DNA of 64,000 nt from the NCBI RefSeq assembly GCF_020144925.1, contig NZ_NSLC01000007.1, positions 62,001 to 126,000 of the forward strand, read 5' to 3'. This document shows positions 7,941-16,615 of the stretch, one piece after another (positions within the stretch are counted from its first letter, which is position 1; the number at the start of each line of letters is the position of its first letter). A program made the position numbers and the translations under genes. Source of the stretch: Afifella sp. IM 167. Lineage in GTDB: Bacteria > Pseudomonadota > Alphaproteobacteria > Rhizobiales > Afifellaceae. A model generated the notes under the pieces. That model was not told the origin of the DNA, did no database searches, and was given only the letters and a program-made list of their open reading frames with translations.

Positions 7941-8987
7941 ATGAGGCAGCGCACGAAGCTCCTTGCAGCGCTCAGCGCTTTGTTCTTGGCCGGAACCGGC
8001 ATCGCGTCGGCCGAGCAGGTTGCCGTGACCTCGTGGGGCGGCGCCTATCAGGACGCCCAGCGCAAGGTCTATTTCGAGCCTTTCGAGAAGGCGACCGGCG
8101 TCGACCTCGTCGAGGAGAGCTGGGACGGCGGCATCGGCGTCCTGCGCGCACAGGTCGAGGGCGGCAATGCCACCTGGGACGTCGTGCAGGTGGAATCGGA
8201 AGAGCTGCAGCTCGGCTGCGACGAGGGTCTCTTCGAGGAGCTCGACTGGGACAAGATCGGCGGCAAGGACAGCTACATCGATGCGGCCGTGAGCCCCTGC
8301 GGCGTGGGCGCGATCGTCTACAATTTCGTTCTCGGCTACGACAAGGACAAGATCTCTGAGGCGCCCAGCGGCTGGGCCGATTTCTTCGACCTTGAAAAAA
8401 TCCCGGGCAAACGCGCCCTCCGGAACGGGCCGAAGACCAACCTGGAAATCGCGCTGATGGCCGACGGGGTGGAGCCCGGCGAAGTCTACGACGTGCTTTC
8501 CACCGACGAAGGCATCGAGCGGGCCTTCAAGAAGCTCGATACGATCAAGTCGGATCTCGTCTTCTGGGAAGCGGGCGCGCAGCCGCCCCAGCTTCTGGCC
8601 TCCGGCGAGGTGGCACTCACCTCCGTCTACAACGGGCGCATCGACGCGGCCAACAAGAGCGACGGGCGCAACTTCGGCATCGTCTGGAACGAAAGCCTCT
8701 TCACCCTCGATTCCTGGGTGATCCTGGCCGGCTCGAAGGATCTCGACGCGGCCTACAAGTTCCTGAACTTCGTCGGCGAGGCGGAAAACCAGGCGAAGCT
8801 GCCGGTCGCCATCGCCTACGGCGTCACCAACAAGAAGGCCAATCCGATGATCCCGGCCGACCGTCTTGCCGACCTGCCGACGGCGGACGAGAACATGAAG
8901 AACGCCCTGCAGATCTCCGACACCTTCTGGATCGAGAACATCGACAAGCTGACGGAGCGCTGGGGGCGCTGGGCCGCGACCAACTAG
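7941..8987 (+). CDS. ABC transporter solute-binding protein (PotD/spermidine-putrescine-like)
   Basis: This periplasmic receptor of about 348 residues has a Sec signal (MRQRTKLLAALSALFLAGTG, cleavage near ASA). It has the family-typical opening VAVTSWGGAYQDAQRK of polyamine/PotD-type (cluster D) binding proteins. Start ATG 7941 is preferred over the adjacent ATG 7938 or GTG 7929 because GGAGG (7931-7935) then sits 5 bases upstream. Two permease genes follow directly. Ligand specificity is not predictable; polyamines, opines or other small amines and acids are all carried by this family. A perfect 12-bp-arm dyad just downstream may stabilise its mRNA so that binding protein outnumbers permease. 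Confidence 0.9.
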   Translation: MRQRTKLLAALSALFLAGTGIASAEQVAVTSWGGAYQDAQRKVYFEPFEKATGVDLVEESWDGGIGVLRAQVEGGNATWDVVQVESEELQLGCDEGLFEELDWDKIGGKDSYIDAAVSPCGVGAIVYNFVLGYDKDKISEAPSGWADFFDLEKIPGKRALRNGPKTNLEIALMADGVEPGEVYDVLSTDEGIERAFKKLDTIKSDLVFWEAGAQPPQLLASGEVALTSVYNGRIDAANKSDGRNFGIVWNESLFTLDSWVILAGSKDLDAAYKFLNFVGEAENQAKLPVAIAYGVTNKKANPMIPADRLADLPTADENMKNALQISDTFWIENIDKLTERWGRWAATN

Positions 8988-8995
8988 GGTCTTCC

Positions 8996-10252
8996 ATGAC
9001 CCCAACCCTTGTGGAGGGACCGCGCGGCGCGCGGTCCCTGAAGCGCAGCCTCGCCCGCGCGGAGCGCCGCAAGAAACTGCGCGCCTTCGCCCTCGTCCTG
9101 CCGCTCATCGTCTTCATCCTCCTCTTCTTCGTGGCGCCGATCGCCGGCATGCTGGAGCGCAGCTTCGTCGACACGGATCTGATGGAGGCCTGGCCGGAGA
9201 CGGCCGCGGCCGTGAAGGCATTCGACTGGGCAAAGAGCGAGGGCGTGCCGGACGAAAGCGTCTTTGCCGCGCTCGGGCCGGAGCTTGTCAGCTCCTACGA
9301 GGCAAAGAGCGTCGCCGGCGTCGCCCGGCGGCTCAACTACGACCTTTCCGGCGCCCGCTCGCTCGTCATGACGACGGCGCGAAAGCTCTCGCGGCTCGAT
9401 GGCGCGCCGGCTTCCTGGCGCGCGGCGATCCTCGAGATCGAGCCGGGCTGGGGCAAGCCGGACACCTGGGCGGCGATCCGAGGCGCTTCGGGCCCCTTCA
9501 CCGGATTCTTCCTGCTGCAAACCATCGACCGGCAGCGCGACGCCCACGACAACATCGTGCCCGTCTCGCCCGATCGGGCCATCTATCTCACCATCTACGG
9601 GCGCACCTTCGTCATCGCCCTGACGGTGACGCTCCTGTGCCTCGCCATCGGCTTTCCGATCGCCTTCCTGCTTTCCGGCCTGCCGGAGAACAAGGCGAAC
9701 ATCCTGATGATCCTGGTGCTCCTGCCGTTCTGGACGCCGCTTCTGGTGCGCACCGCAGCCTGGGTCGTCGTTCTGCAGGAACACGGGCTGGTCAACCAGA
9801 TCCTGCAGCTTCTCCACCTGACCGACGGGCCGGTTCGCCTCGTCTACAACCGCGCCGGCGTCATCATCGCCATGACGCATGTGCTGCTGCCCTTCATGAT
9901 CCTGCCGCTCTATGCGGTGATGCGCACGGTGCCGCCGGAATACATGCGCGCGGCGCGCTCGCTCGGCGCCCCGCCCTTCACCGCCTTCCGCCGGGTCTAC
10001 ATCCCGCAGATCATGCCGGGCATCGCCGCCGGCTCGATCCTCGTCTTCATCATCGCCGTCGGCTACTACATCACCCCGGCGCTCGTCGGCGGAGCGGCCG
10101 ACCAGATGGTCTCCTACTACATCGCGTTCTACACCACCGACACGGTGAACTGGGGCCTGGCGGCGGCGCTCGGCGCGGGTCTGCTGGCGGCGACGCTCGT
10201 CCTCTATACGATCTATACGCGCCTCGTCGGCGGCATCCGGGGGGTGATGTGA
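8996..10252 (+). CDS. ABC transporter permease (PotB-like)
   Basis: This 418-residue membrane protein has a first transmembrane helix at about 28-50. A long periplasmic loop (about 55-195) is unusually large for this subunit. A C-terminal bundle of about five helices follows. The EAA-type cytoplasmic loop that docks the ATPase is visible as EYMRAARSLGAPPFTAFRRV followed by IPQIMPG. The start ATG 8996 is 9 bases after the binding-protein stop, with AGGG upstream; GTG 9011 is an in-frame alternative. Codons 7-15 form one half of the intercistronic dyad at 9015-9039. It pairs with the next permease. No ATPase gene is present in this operon. Confidence 0.9.
   Translation: MTPTLVEGPRGARSLKRSLARAERRKKLRAFALVLPLIVFILLFFVAPIAGMLERSFVDTDLMEAWPETAAAVKAFDWAKSEGVPDESVFAALGPELVSSYEAKSVAGVARRLNYDLSGARSLVMTTARKLSRLDGAPASWRAAILEIEPGWGKPDTWAAIRGASGPFTGFFLLQTIDRQRDAHDNIVPVSPDRAIYLTIYGRTFVIALTVTLLCLAIGFPIAFLLSGLPENKANILMILVLLPFWTPLLVRTAAWVVVLQEHGLVNQILQLLHLTDGPVRLVYNRAGVIIAMTHVLLPFMILPLYAVMRTVPPEYMRAARSLGAPPFTAFRRVYIPQIMPGIAAGSILVFIIAVGYYITPALVGGAADQMVSYYIAFYTTDTVNWGLAAALGAGLLAATLVLYTIYTRLVGGIRGVM
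9015..9039 (+). promoter_or_regulatory. Intercistronic stem-loop after binding-protein gene
   Basis: The arms AGGGACCGCGCG (9015-9026) and CGCGCGGTCCCT (9028-9039) are perfect complements around one central base. There is no T-run after it, so it is not a classical terminator. It lies 28 bases after the stop of the binding-protein gene and inside the first codons of the permease. In other ABC operons such stem-loops protect the upstream message from 3' exonucleases; that role is inferred here. Confidence 0.55.
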
Positions 10253-11067
10253 GCGGCGCCGTCACCACCACCGAAAAGGCCTGGCGGGTCGTCCTCTACG
10301 TCGTGTCGATCGCCGGCTTCGTCTTCCTGGTGGCGCCTATCCTTGCGATCGTCCCCCTCTCCTTCAACGGCGGCCAGTTCCTCACCTATCCGCTGCGCGG
10401 CCTTTCGCTCAGGTGGTACGAGGATTTCTTCTTCTCCGGCACCTGGATGTTCTCCATCCGCAACAGCCTGATCATCGGCGTGGCGGCGGCCTTCCTCGCC
10501 TCCTTCCTCGGGGCGCTGGCGGCGATCGGGCTGTGGCTCGCCGAGTTTCCGGGCAAACGCTTCATCGGAGCCTTCCTGCTCGCGCCGATGATCGTGCCGA
10601 TCGTCATCTATTCCGTCGGCCTCTATTTCTATTTCGCGCCCTGGAATCTGACCGCGAGCTTTGCCGGCCTCATCCTCGCCCATGCCGTGCTAGGCACGCC
10701 CTTCGTGGTGATCACCGTCAGCGCCACGCTCTCCGGCTTCGACCGCACGCTGATCCGCGCCGGGCTCGGCCTCGGCGCCTCGCCCATCCGGGTGGCCCGG
10801 TCCATCGTCTTTCCGCTGATCGCGCCGGGCGTCATCTTCGGCGGCCTCTTCGCCTTTTCCGTCTCGCTGGAGGAAGTCATCACCGTTCTCCTCATCGGTG
10901 GGCCGAACCAGCGCACCCTGCCGCGCGAAATGTTCTCCGGCATCCGGGAAAACATCTCGCCCACCATCGCGGCGGCGGCGACGATCATGATCGCGCTGGC
11001 GATCCTGCTCCTCGTCTCCGCCGAACTCCTGCGCCGCCGCTCCATGCGGCTGCAGGCCAAGCGCTAG
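10249..11067 (+). CDS. ABC transporter permease (PotC-like)
   Basis: This 272-residue protein has six predicted membrane helices. The EAA loop reads TLIRAGLGLGASPIRVARS followed by IVFPLIAPG. It is the PotC-type partner of the preceding permease. The start is GTG 10249, overlapping the previous stop by 4 bases (GTGA), which indicates translational coupling; the open frame extends much further upstream but only as a shadow of the first permease. A LysR regulator gene follows after 9 bases. The operon lacks the ATP-binding subunit, which must come from elsewhere in the genome. Confidence 0.9.
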   Translation: MSGAVTTTEKAWRVVLYVVSIAGFVFLVAPILAIVPLSFNGGQFLTYPLRGLSLRWYEDFFFSGTWMFSIRNSLIIGVAAAFLASFLGALAAIGLWLAEFPGKRFIGAFLLAPMIVPIVIYSVGLYFYFAPWNLTASFAGLILAHAVLGTPFVVITVSATLSGFDRTLIRAGLGLGASPIRVARSIVFPLIAPGVIFGGLFAFSVSLEEVITVLLIGGPNQRTLPREMFSGIRENISPTIAAAATIMIALAILLLVSAELLRRRSMRLQAKR

Positions 11068-11076
11068 GGCGCCGCG

Positions 11077-11982
11077 ATGTTCGACCTCAAGGATGTGGAA
11101 ATCGTGCGCCTGATCGTGCGGCACGGCGGCTTCCGCGCCGCGGCCGCACAGATCCGCCAGTCGCAATCGGCCGTCTCGGCGCGGGTCGCGGCGCTCGAAG
11201 AACGGCTCGGCGTCGAACTCTTCGACCGGCGCAAGCGGCGCGGCGGCCTAACGCCCGCCGGCCGCACCTTCCTCGACCAGACGGCGGGACTCCTGGAGAT
11301 GCGCGAGCGCATCCTCGGCAGCCTGTCGCAGGAGACGGGCTTTGCCGGCACGATCCGCATCGGGGTCGCCGAAACCATCGTCCATACCTGGCTGCCGCGC
11401 ATGATGACGCTGATCCGCGAGCGCTATCCGGGCCTGCGGATCGAGCTTGCCGTCGATACCTCGCCGACCCTGGCGGCCAAGCTCCTGGAGGACGAGCTCG
11501 ACGTCGCCGTGATGATGGAGCCGCTGGTGCCGGCGCGCGCCACCGGCCACTTCATCTACGGCACGGCGATCGACTGGTTCGCTTCCACCAGCATGCCGCT
11601 CGCCGACCAGCAACTCTCGGTGGAGGAGCTCGCCGGCTTTCCCATCATCACCTTTCCCAAAGGCACGATCCCCTACCGCGAGGTGGAGGCTGTCTTCGCC
11701 GACGCGCATCTGCGCGCGGCGCCGCTGCTGCACGGCTGCGCCTCGCTCTCGGCGGCGATCCATCTGGTGCAGACCAGCTTCGGCATCGGCGTCCTGCCAG
11801 TGAAGATGGTGGAGGCGGAGATGCGGGCCGGCCGGATCCGGCGGCTCGAAACGGCCGAGGCGGCAAAGCCCCGACCGCTGCGCTTCGTCTTCACCCATAT
11901 GGATACGCTCGATCCCCTTTTGGCAGAGGGACTTAGAGCCGCGGCCGAACATGCCGTGCAAGCCACCGACGATCTCATATAG
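11077..11982 (+). CDS. LysR family transcriptional regulator
   Basis: This 301-residue protein has an N-terminal winged helix-turn-helix (about 1-62; GGFRAAAAQIRQSQSAVSARV). A periplasmic-binding-protein-like effector domain (about 88-290) starts at GTIRIGVAETIVHTWLPRMM. It is transcribed with the ABC permeases 9 bases upstream and points toward the DUF1445/TRAP operon 99 bases downstream. It could control either or both. A strong palindrome at 11984-12008 lies between it and the DUF1445 gene. The effector is unknown. Confidence 0.92.
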   Translation: MFDLKDVEIVRLIVRHGGFRAAAAQIRQSQSAVSARVAALEERLGVELFDRRKRRGGLTPAGRTFLDQTAGLLEMRERILGSLSQETGFAGTIRIGVAETIVHTWLPRMMTLIRERYPGLRIELAVDTSPTLAAKLLEDELDVAVMMEPLVPARATGHFIYGTAIDWFASTSMPLADQQLSVEELAGFPIITFPKGTIPYREVEAVFADAHLRAAPLLHGCASLSAAIHLVQTSFGIGVLPVKMVEAEMRAGRIRRLETAEAAKPRPLRFVFTHMDTLDPLLAEGLRAAAEHAVQATDDLI

Positions 11983-11983
11983 A

Positions 11984-12008
11984 GATCAAAACGATCAAAA
12001 TTTGATCG
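11984..12008 (+). promoter_or_regulatory. Palindromic operator candidate before the DUF1445/TRAP operon
   Basis: CGATCAAA-A-TTTGATCG (11992-12008) is a perfect 17-bp palindrome. A further GATCAAAA half site lies 9 bases upstream (11984-11991), so three half sites are clustered in a short AT-rich island. It sits 74-98 bases before the DUF1445 start codon. The binding protein is unknown; the LysR protein next door is one candidate, although LysR sites more often show a T-N11-A core. Confidence 0.5.
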
Positions 12009-12081
12009 GTTGACGGCTTCAATCAGGGAGTCGATCATTTTCCTGCCGAGATCATGCGCAGGCCCTGAAGTTGCACAATAA

Positions 12082-12879
12082 ATGACCGCGAGCCCGACCC
12101 GTCCCGTTCCGATGATGCCGCGCGAACTGCGCGCCCGTATCCGGGCCGGCACGTTCAAGGGCCAGACGAGCGGTCAGGCGCCGGGATATCTGCAGGGCAA
12201 CCTCGCCATCCTGCCGGCCGCCCTCGCCGGCGATTTCCTCCGGTTCTGCGTTCTCAATCCGAAGCCCTGCCCGCTCCTGGCCGTCGGCGAGGCCGGCGAG
12301 CCGATGCTGCCGCGGCTCGGCGAGGACATCGACATCCGCACAGACGTTTCGCGCTACCGCGTCTTCGAGAAGGGCGAGCTCAAGGCGAAGCCGGAAGACC
12401 TTCGCGACATCTGGCGCGATGATCTCGTCACCTTCGTCATCGGCTGCTCGTTCTCGTTCGAGGACGCGCTGGTGCGGGCCGGCATCCGCGTGCCGCACAT
12501 CTCGGCCGGCACCAACGTGCCGATGTACGTCACCAATATCGAGACCGCCGCGGCGGGCCCCTTCGGCGGGCCGACGGTCGTCTCCATGCGGGCCTTCCGG
12601 CCGGCGGAGGCGATCCGCGCCATGGTGCTTTCCGATCGCCAGCCTCTGGCGCATGGGGCGCCGCTGCATTTCGGCGATCCGCAGGCGATCGGCATCGCCG
12701 ATCTCGCCGCGCCCGATTTCGGCGATCCGCCCGACCTTGCCGAAGGGGAAGTGCCGGTCTTCTGGGCCTGCGGGGTGACGCCACAGATGGCGATCCGCGG
12801 CGCGCGCCCGGACATCGCCATCACCCATGAGCCCGGCCACATGCTGGTCACCGACCTTCTGGCGGAGAGGGGTTCGTGA
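12082..12879 (+). CDS. DUF1445 putative hydro-lyase (YcsI family)
   Basis: This 265-residue protein is full length for the DUF1445 family. Recognisable family stretches are [20 protein letters not shown] (about 30-49), the [15 protein letters not shown] segment (about 117-131) and NVPMYVTNI (about 146-154). The C-terminus reads [13 protein letters not shown] and ends with [13 protein letters not shown]. The family is annotated as hydro-lyase; the related domain in vertebrate D-glutamate cyclase (DGLUCY) links it to lactam chemistry. It starts a plus-strand operon with a TRAP transporter, a DUF2848 protein and an amidase; its end overlaps, or nearly meets, the leader of the TRAP receptor. No good Shine-Dalgarno sequence precedes ATG 12082. 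Substrate unknown. Confidence 0.88.
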   Translation: MTASPTRPVPMMPRELRARIRAGTFKGQTSGQAPGYLQGNLAILPAALAGDFLRFCVLNPKPCPLLAVGEAGEPMLPRLGEDIDIRTDVSRYRVFEKGELKAKPEDLRDIWRDDLVTFVIGCSFSFEDALVRAGIRVPHISAGTNVPMYVTNIETAAAGPFGGPTVVSMRAFRPAEAIRAMVLSDRQPLAHGAPLHFGDPQAIGIADLAAPDFGDPPDLAEGEVPVFWACGVTPQMAIRGARPDIAITHEPGHMLVTDLLAERGS

Positions 12880-12938
12880 GCCGCCACCAGAACCCGGGCC
12901 AAGACCCGAGCCGAAACCACAACGAACGGAGCCGAGAC

Positions 12939-14003
12939 ATGAAAGCCATCCTCGCAAGTCTGACGATCTCGACCGCGCTCGCCAGCCTGGCGCTCCCCGC
13001 CATGGCGCAGGACAAGCTGCCGGAGACGACGCTCTCCGTCGTCGGCAGCTGGAGCAGCCTGCCGCTCTACCAGAAATACGAACAGCCCTTCTGGACCGAG
13101 ACGCTGCCGGAAGATTCCGGCGGTGCCATTACCGTGGAAATGACCACCTTCGACCAGATGGGCATCAAGGGCGCCGACGTCTATCGCCTGCTCGGCGACG
13201 GCGTCTTCGACGTCGGCATGACGGTGGCCGACTACACGGTCGGCGACGCGCCGGAGCTGGAAGGCCTCGATGTGCCGCTGATCGCCACGGATGCCGCCAA
13301 GGCGCGCGAGATCGTCGAGGCGGCGCGCCCGATGGTAGCCGACATCATGCACGACCGCTTCAATTCGCACCTTCTGGCCATCGCCCCCTACCCGCCGCAG
13401 GTCGTCTTCTGCAACGGCGCGGTGAACGGGCTTGCCGACCTCAAGGGCAAGAAGATCCGCGCCTCCGGCCGCATGACCGCGATCTTCCTCGAAGAGCTCG
13501 GCGCCGAGGGCATCACCATGTCCTTCTCCGAGGTGCCGGGCGCGCTGGAGCGCGGCGTCATCGACTGCGCCGTGACGGGCGCCGGCTCCGGCTACAGCGC
13601 CGGCTGGTGGGAATCCTCCACCCATCTCCTCACCCTGCCGCTCGGCGGCTGGGATCCGGTCGTGACCGCCATGAACCTCGACAAGTGGGAAAGCCTCTCG
13701 CCCGAGACGCAGTCCTTCCTGAAGGAGGAAATCTCCACGAAGTTCGAAGAGCCCGCATGGGAGCAGGCGGCCGACGCGCTCGATCGCGACATCGCCTGCC
13801 TGACGGGCTCGGGCGAATGCGAGGCCGGCAAGTCGGCCTCCATGACGCTGGTGGAGCCGACCGAAGACGACCAGAAGCTCGCCAAGCAGGTGCTCGTCGA
13901 CAAGGTCCTGCCGGACTGGGCCTCGCGCGCCGGCGCGGATTGGGCCAAGCGCTGGAACGAGAGCGTCGGCAAGGCCGCCGGCATCACCGTCTCGGCGAAA
14001 TAG
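12939..14003 (+). CDS. TRAP transporter solute-binding protein (DctP family)
   Basis: This periplasmic receptor of 354 residues has the signal MKAILASLTISTALASLALP ending AMAQ. The DctP core follows, with the GLADLKGKKIRASG motif and the ERGVIDCAVTG motif. ATG 12939 is chosen because CGGAG lies just upstream and the signal peptide starts there; an upstream in-frame ATG at 12876 gives an implausible hydrophilic leader. It is followed by the small and large permease subunits. TRAP systems import organic acids using the sodium or proton gradient. The enzymes around it suggest a lactam, amide or hydroxy/oxo acid. Confidence 0.93.
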   Translation: MKAILASLTISTALASLALPAMAQDKLPETTLSVVGSWSSLPLYQKYEQPFWTETLPEDSGGAITVEMTTFDQMGIKGADVYRLLGDGVFDVGMTVADYTVGDAPELEGLDVPLIATDAAKAREIVEAARPMVADIMHDRFNSHLLAIAPYPPQVVFCNGAVNGLADLKGKKIRASGRMTAIFLEELGAEGITMSFSEVPGALERGVIDCAVTGAGSGYSAGWWESSTHLLTLPLGGWDPVVTAMNLDKWESLSPETQSFLKEEISTKFEEPAWEQAADALDRDIACLTGSGECEAGKSASMTLVEPTEDDQKLAKQVLVDKVLPDWASRAGADWAKRWNESVGKAAGITVSAK

Positions 14004-14022
14004 CCGGCAAGGCGGCGCGCTC

Positions 14023-14598
14023 GTGACGCCGACCGTACCCGCAACGCCGCTTCCCGTCCGGATCGCCGGGGCGCTCGGCCAGGTCAACCGGATGATCGCG
14101 ATCGTGGCAGGCATCGCCCTGCTGCTGACGGTCGCGCTCATCCTCCTGGAGATCGTGCTGCGGCAGACTTCGGTCGGCAGCATCGGCGGATCGGACGAGA
14201 TCTCCGGCTACGTCATGGCCGGCGTCGCCACATGGGGCTTCGCCTTTGCCCTCTCGGAACGGGCGCATGTGCGCATCGACCTCATCCAGGCGCGGCTCCC
14301 CAAGGCGGGGGCCGCCATCTTCGACATCTTCGCGCTCGCCGGCATCTCGGCGATCGCCGCCCTCGTCTCCTTCTACGCCTGGGACGTGCTCGCCAAAACG
14401 CTGGCGCGCGATTCCCACGCCAATACGCCGCTCGCCACCCCACTGTGGATCCCGCAATCGATCTGGTTCGCGGGCTGGGTGTGGCTGGCGATCGTCTCCG
14501 TGCTGCTCCTCGCCTGCGTCCTCGCGCTCGCCGTGAAGCGCGACTGGACGGGGATCGACGAGATCGCCGGCAGCAGCACCGAAAGCGCCGGCACATGA
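14023..14598 (+). CDS. TRAP transporter small permease (DctQ)
   Basis: This 191-residue protein has four transmembrane helices (about 25-48, 63-84, 102-125, 145-168). The DctQ-type stretch FALSERAHVRIDLIQ lies after helix 2. The start is GTG 14023, which keeps the N-terminal tail short. It overlaps the large permease by 4 bases (ATGA). It binds the large subunit in the inner membrane; no transport activity by itself is known for the family. Confidence 0.92.
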   Translation: MTPTVPATPLPVRIAGALGQVNRMIAIVAGIALLLTVALILLEIVLRQTSVGSIGGSDEISGYVMAGVATWGFAFALSERAHVRIDLIQARLPKAGAAIFDIFALAGISAIAALVSFYAWDVLAKTLARDSHANTPLATPLWIPQSIWFAGWVWLAIVSVLLLACVLALAVKRDWTGIDEIAGSSTESAGT

Positions 14599-15875
14599 TC
14601 TGGTCCGTCGGCATCGGCCTTCTCGGCCTTCTGGCGCTGTCGCTGCCGGTCGGCGTCGTGCTCTTCCTCCTCGGGATCGGCATCGACACCTTCTATTCGG
14701 CCTTTCCGCTGATCCGCGGCCTCGGCCAGGTCGTCTATTCCTCCTCCGACAGCTTCCTGCTCATCGCCATTCCCTTCTTCGTCCTTCTCGGAGAGATCCT
14801 GGTGCGGGCCGGCATCGCCAAGCGCACCTATGCGGCGCTCGACGCCTGGTTCTCCTGGCTGCCGGGCGGGCTCATCCATGCCAATATCGGCACAGCGACC
14901 CTGTTTTCCGCCACTTCCGGCTCCTCCGTCGCCACGGCTGCCACGGTCGCTACCGTCGCGATGCCGCAGGCCGACCGCCTCGGCTACGATCCGAAGCTCT
15001 TTGCCGGCTCGATCGCGGCGGGCGGCACGCTCGGCATCCTGATCCCGCCCTCCATCAACCTCATCGTCTACGGCTTCCTGACGGAAACCTCCGTGCCGCG
15101 GCTCTTCCTCGCCGGCCTCGTGCCGGGCGTCCTGATGGCAATCGGCTTCATGGCCGTCACCGCCCTCATCTGCAAGGTGCGGCCGGGCCTCGGCGGCCAG
15201 TCGCGCTCCTTCACCTGGGGCGAGCGGATGGCGGGCCTGCCGCATCTCATCCCGATCGCGCTCCTCTTCGGCGTTATCGTCGGCTCGATCTATCGCGGCT
15301 GGGCGACGCCGACGGAGGCGGCCGCGGTCGGCGTCGCCATGGCCTTCGTCATCGCCGCCTTCCACCGCGCGGTCACGCCCTCCATGGTCGTGGAGGCGCT
15401 GCTCGGCACGATCCGCACCACGGCGATGATCATGTTCGTCATCGTCGGCGCGTATTTCCTCAACTACACGCTGGCGGCGGCCGGCCTCGGCCGCCAGCTG
15501 ACGGAGCTTCTGGAAAACCTCGGGCTCGGCGCCTATGGCACGCTTCTCGTCGTCATCCTCCTCTACATCGTCCTCGGCTTCTTCATCGAGACGTTGTCGC
15601 TGATGATCGCGACGATCCCGATCGTCGTGCCGATCATCGCCGATCTCGGCTTCGACAAGGTCTGGTTCGGCGTCCTGATGATCGTCCTCATCGAGATGGC
15701 GCTGATCACGCCGCCCGTGGGCCTCAACCTCTATGTGGTGCAGGGCGCGCGCTCGAAGGGATCGCTCAGCGAGGTGATGCTCGGCGTCATCCCCTATGTC
15801 CTGACGATGCTCGCCATGGTCGTCGCGCTCGTCCTTGTGCCCGACATCGCCCTCTTCCTCGCAAACGGGCTTTGA
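14595..15875 (+). CDS. TRAP transporter large permease (DctM)
   Basis: This 426-residue protein has about 12 hydrophobic segments. Family motifs are present: FFVLLGEILVRAG, the SGSSVATAA stretch, GGTLGILIPPSINLIVYG and ALITPPVGLNLYV. The start ATG 14595 overlaps the dctQ stop. The end overlaps the DUF2848 start (TTGA), so the operon is tightly coupled. This is the channel subunit for uptake of the acid bound by the DctP protein. Confidence 0.94.
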   Translation: MIWSVGIGLLGLLALSLPVGVVLFLLGIGIDTFYSAFPLIRGLGQVVYSSSDSFLLIAIPFFVLLGEILVRAGIAKRTYAALDAWFSWLPGGLIHANIGTATLFSATSGSSVATAATVATVAMPQADRLGYDPKLFAGSIAAGGTLGILIPPSINLIVYGFLTETSVPRLFLAGLVPGVLMAIGFMAVTALICKVRPGLGGQSRSFTWGERMAGLPHLIPIALLFGVIVGSIYRGWATPTEAAAVGVAMAFVIAAFHRAVTPSMVVEALLGTIRTTAMIMFVIVGAYFLNYTLAAAGLGRQLTELLENLGLGAYGTLLVVILLYIVLGFFIETLSLMIATIPIVVPIIADLGFDKVWFGVLMIVLIEMALITPPVGLNLYVVQGARSKGSLSEVMLGVIPYVLTMLAMVVALVLVPDIALFLANGL

Positions 15876-16606
15876 GGGCCCCTTTTTTCCAGCCGAACGG
15901 ATCCGACTTGACCACCGACCTCACATTCCGTCTCCCGGGCGAGGGCCATGTGCGCCTTTGCCTGCAGAACGCCGTCGTCGCCGGCTGGACTGGCCGCGAC
16001 CGGGCCGCGGTCGACCACCATATCGCCGAGCTGCAGGCGATCGGCGTGCCGCCGCCTTCCACCGTGCCCCTCTTCTACCGCGTCAGCGCCGCCCTCTTCA
16101 CCGCCGATCCGGCAATCGAGCTCGTCGGCGAGACGTCTTCCGGCGAAGTCGAGCCGGTGCTCTTCGACGATGGCCAGGCGCTCTATCTCGCGCTCGGCTC
16201 CGACCATACCGACCGCAAGCTGGAGACGCATTCCGTGGCGCTGTCCAAGCAGATCTGCGCCAAGCCCGTCTCAGGCGATGCCTGGGCCTTTGCGGAGGTC
16301 GCCGGCCATCTCGACCGGATCGGGCTGCAATCCTTCATCCGCGAGGAAGCCGGCGCCGATTGGGTGCCCTACCAGGACGGGACGCTCGCACAGCTCCGCC
16401 CGCTCGCCGAGCTCGCCGCGGCCTCTCCCTTCGCCGCCGGCCCCGGGCGGCTTGCGGCCGGCACGGCGCTCATGTGCGGCACGCTCGGCGTCCTTTCCGG
16501 CGGCGTGCGCCCCGCCCGGCATTTCGCCATGCGCATGCACGATCCGGTCCTTGGCCGCACGATCGAGCACGCGTACGAAAGCCGTTTCCTGCCCGTCATT
16601 GCCTGA
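15872..16606 (+). CDS. DUF2848 family protein
   Basis: Up to 244 residues. The family signature is clear: VAGWTGRDRAAVDHHIAELQ, GVPPPSTVPLFYRVS, TSSGEVEPVLFDDG, GSDHTDRKLETHSVALSKQ and PYQDGTL. No biochemical function is established for DUF2848; members commonly sit beside amidases and acid transporters, as here. The start may be TTG 15872, overlapping the dctM stop, or TTG 15908 (LTTDLTFRL). The conserved His, Asp and Glu residues (HIAEL, GSDHTDRK, SGEVEP) look like a catalytic or metal site, which is inference. The fold may be related to fumarylacetoacetate-hydrolase-like proteins. Confidence 0.9.
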   Translation: MRAPFFQPNGSDLTTDLTFRLPGEGHVRLCLQNAVVAGWTGRDRAAVDHHIAELQAIGVPPPSTVPLFYRVSAALFTADPAIELVGETSSGEVEPVLFDDGQALYLALGSDHTDRKLETHSVALSKQICAKPVSGDAWAFAEVAGHLDRIGLQSFIREEAGADWVPYQDGTLAQLRPLAELAAASPFAAGPGRLAAGTALMCGTLGVLSGGVRPARHFAMRMHDPVLGRTIEHAYESRFLPVIA

Positions 16607-16615
16607 GGGATTCGC

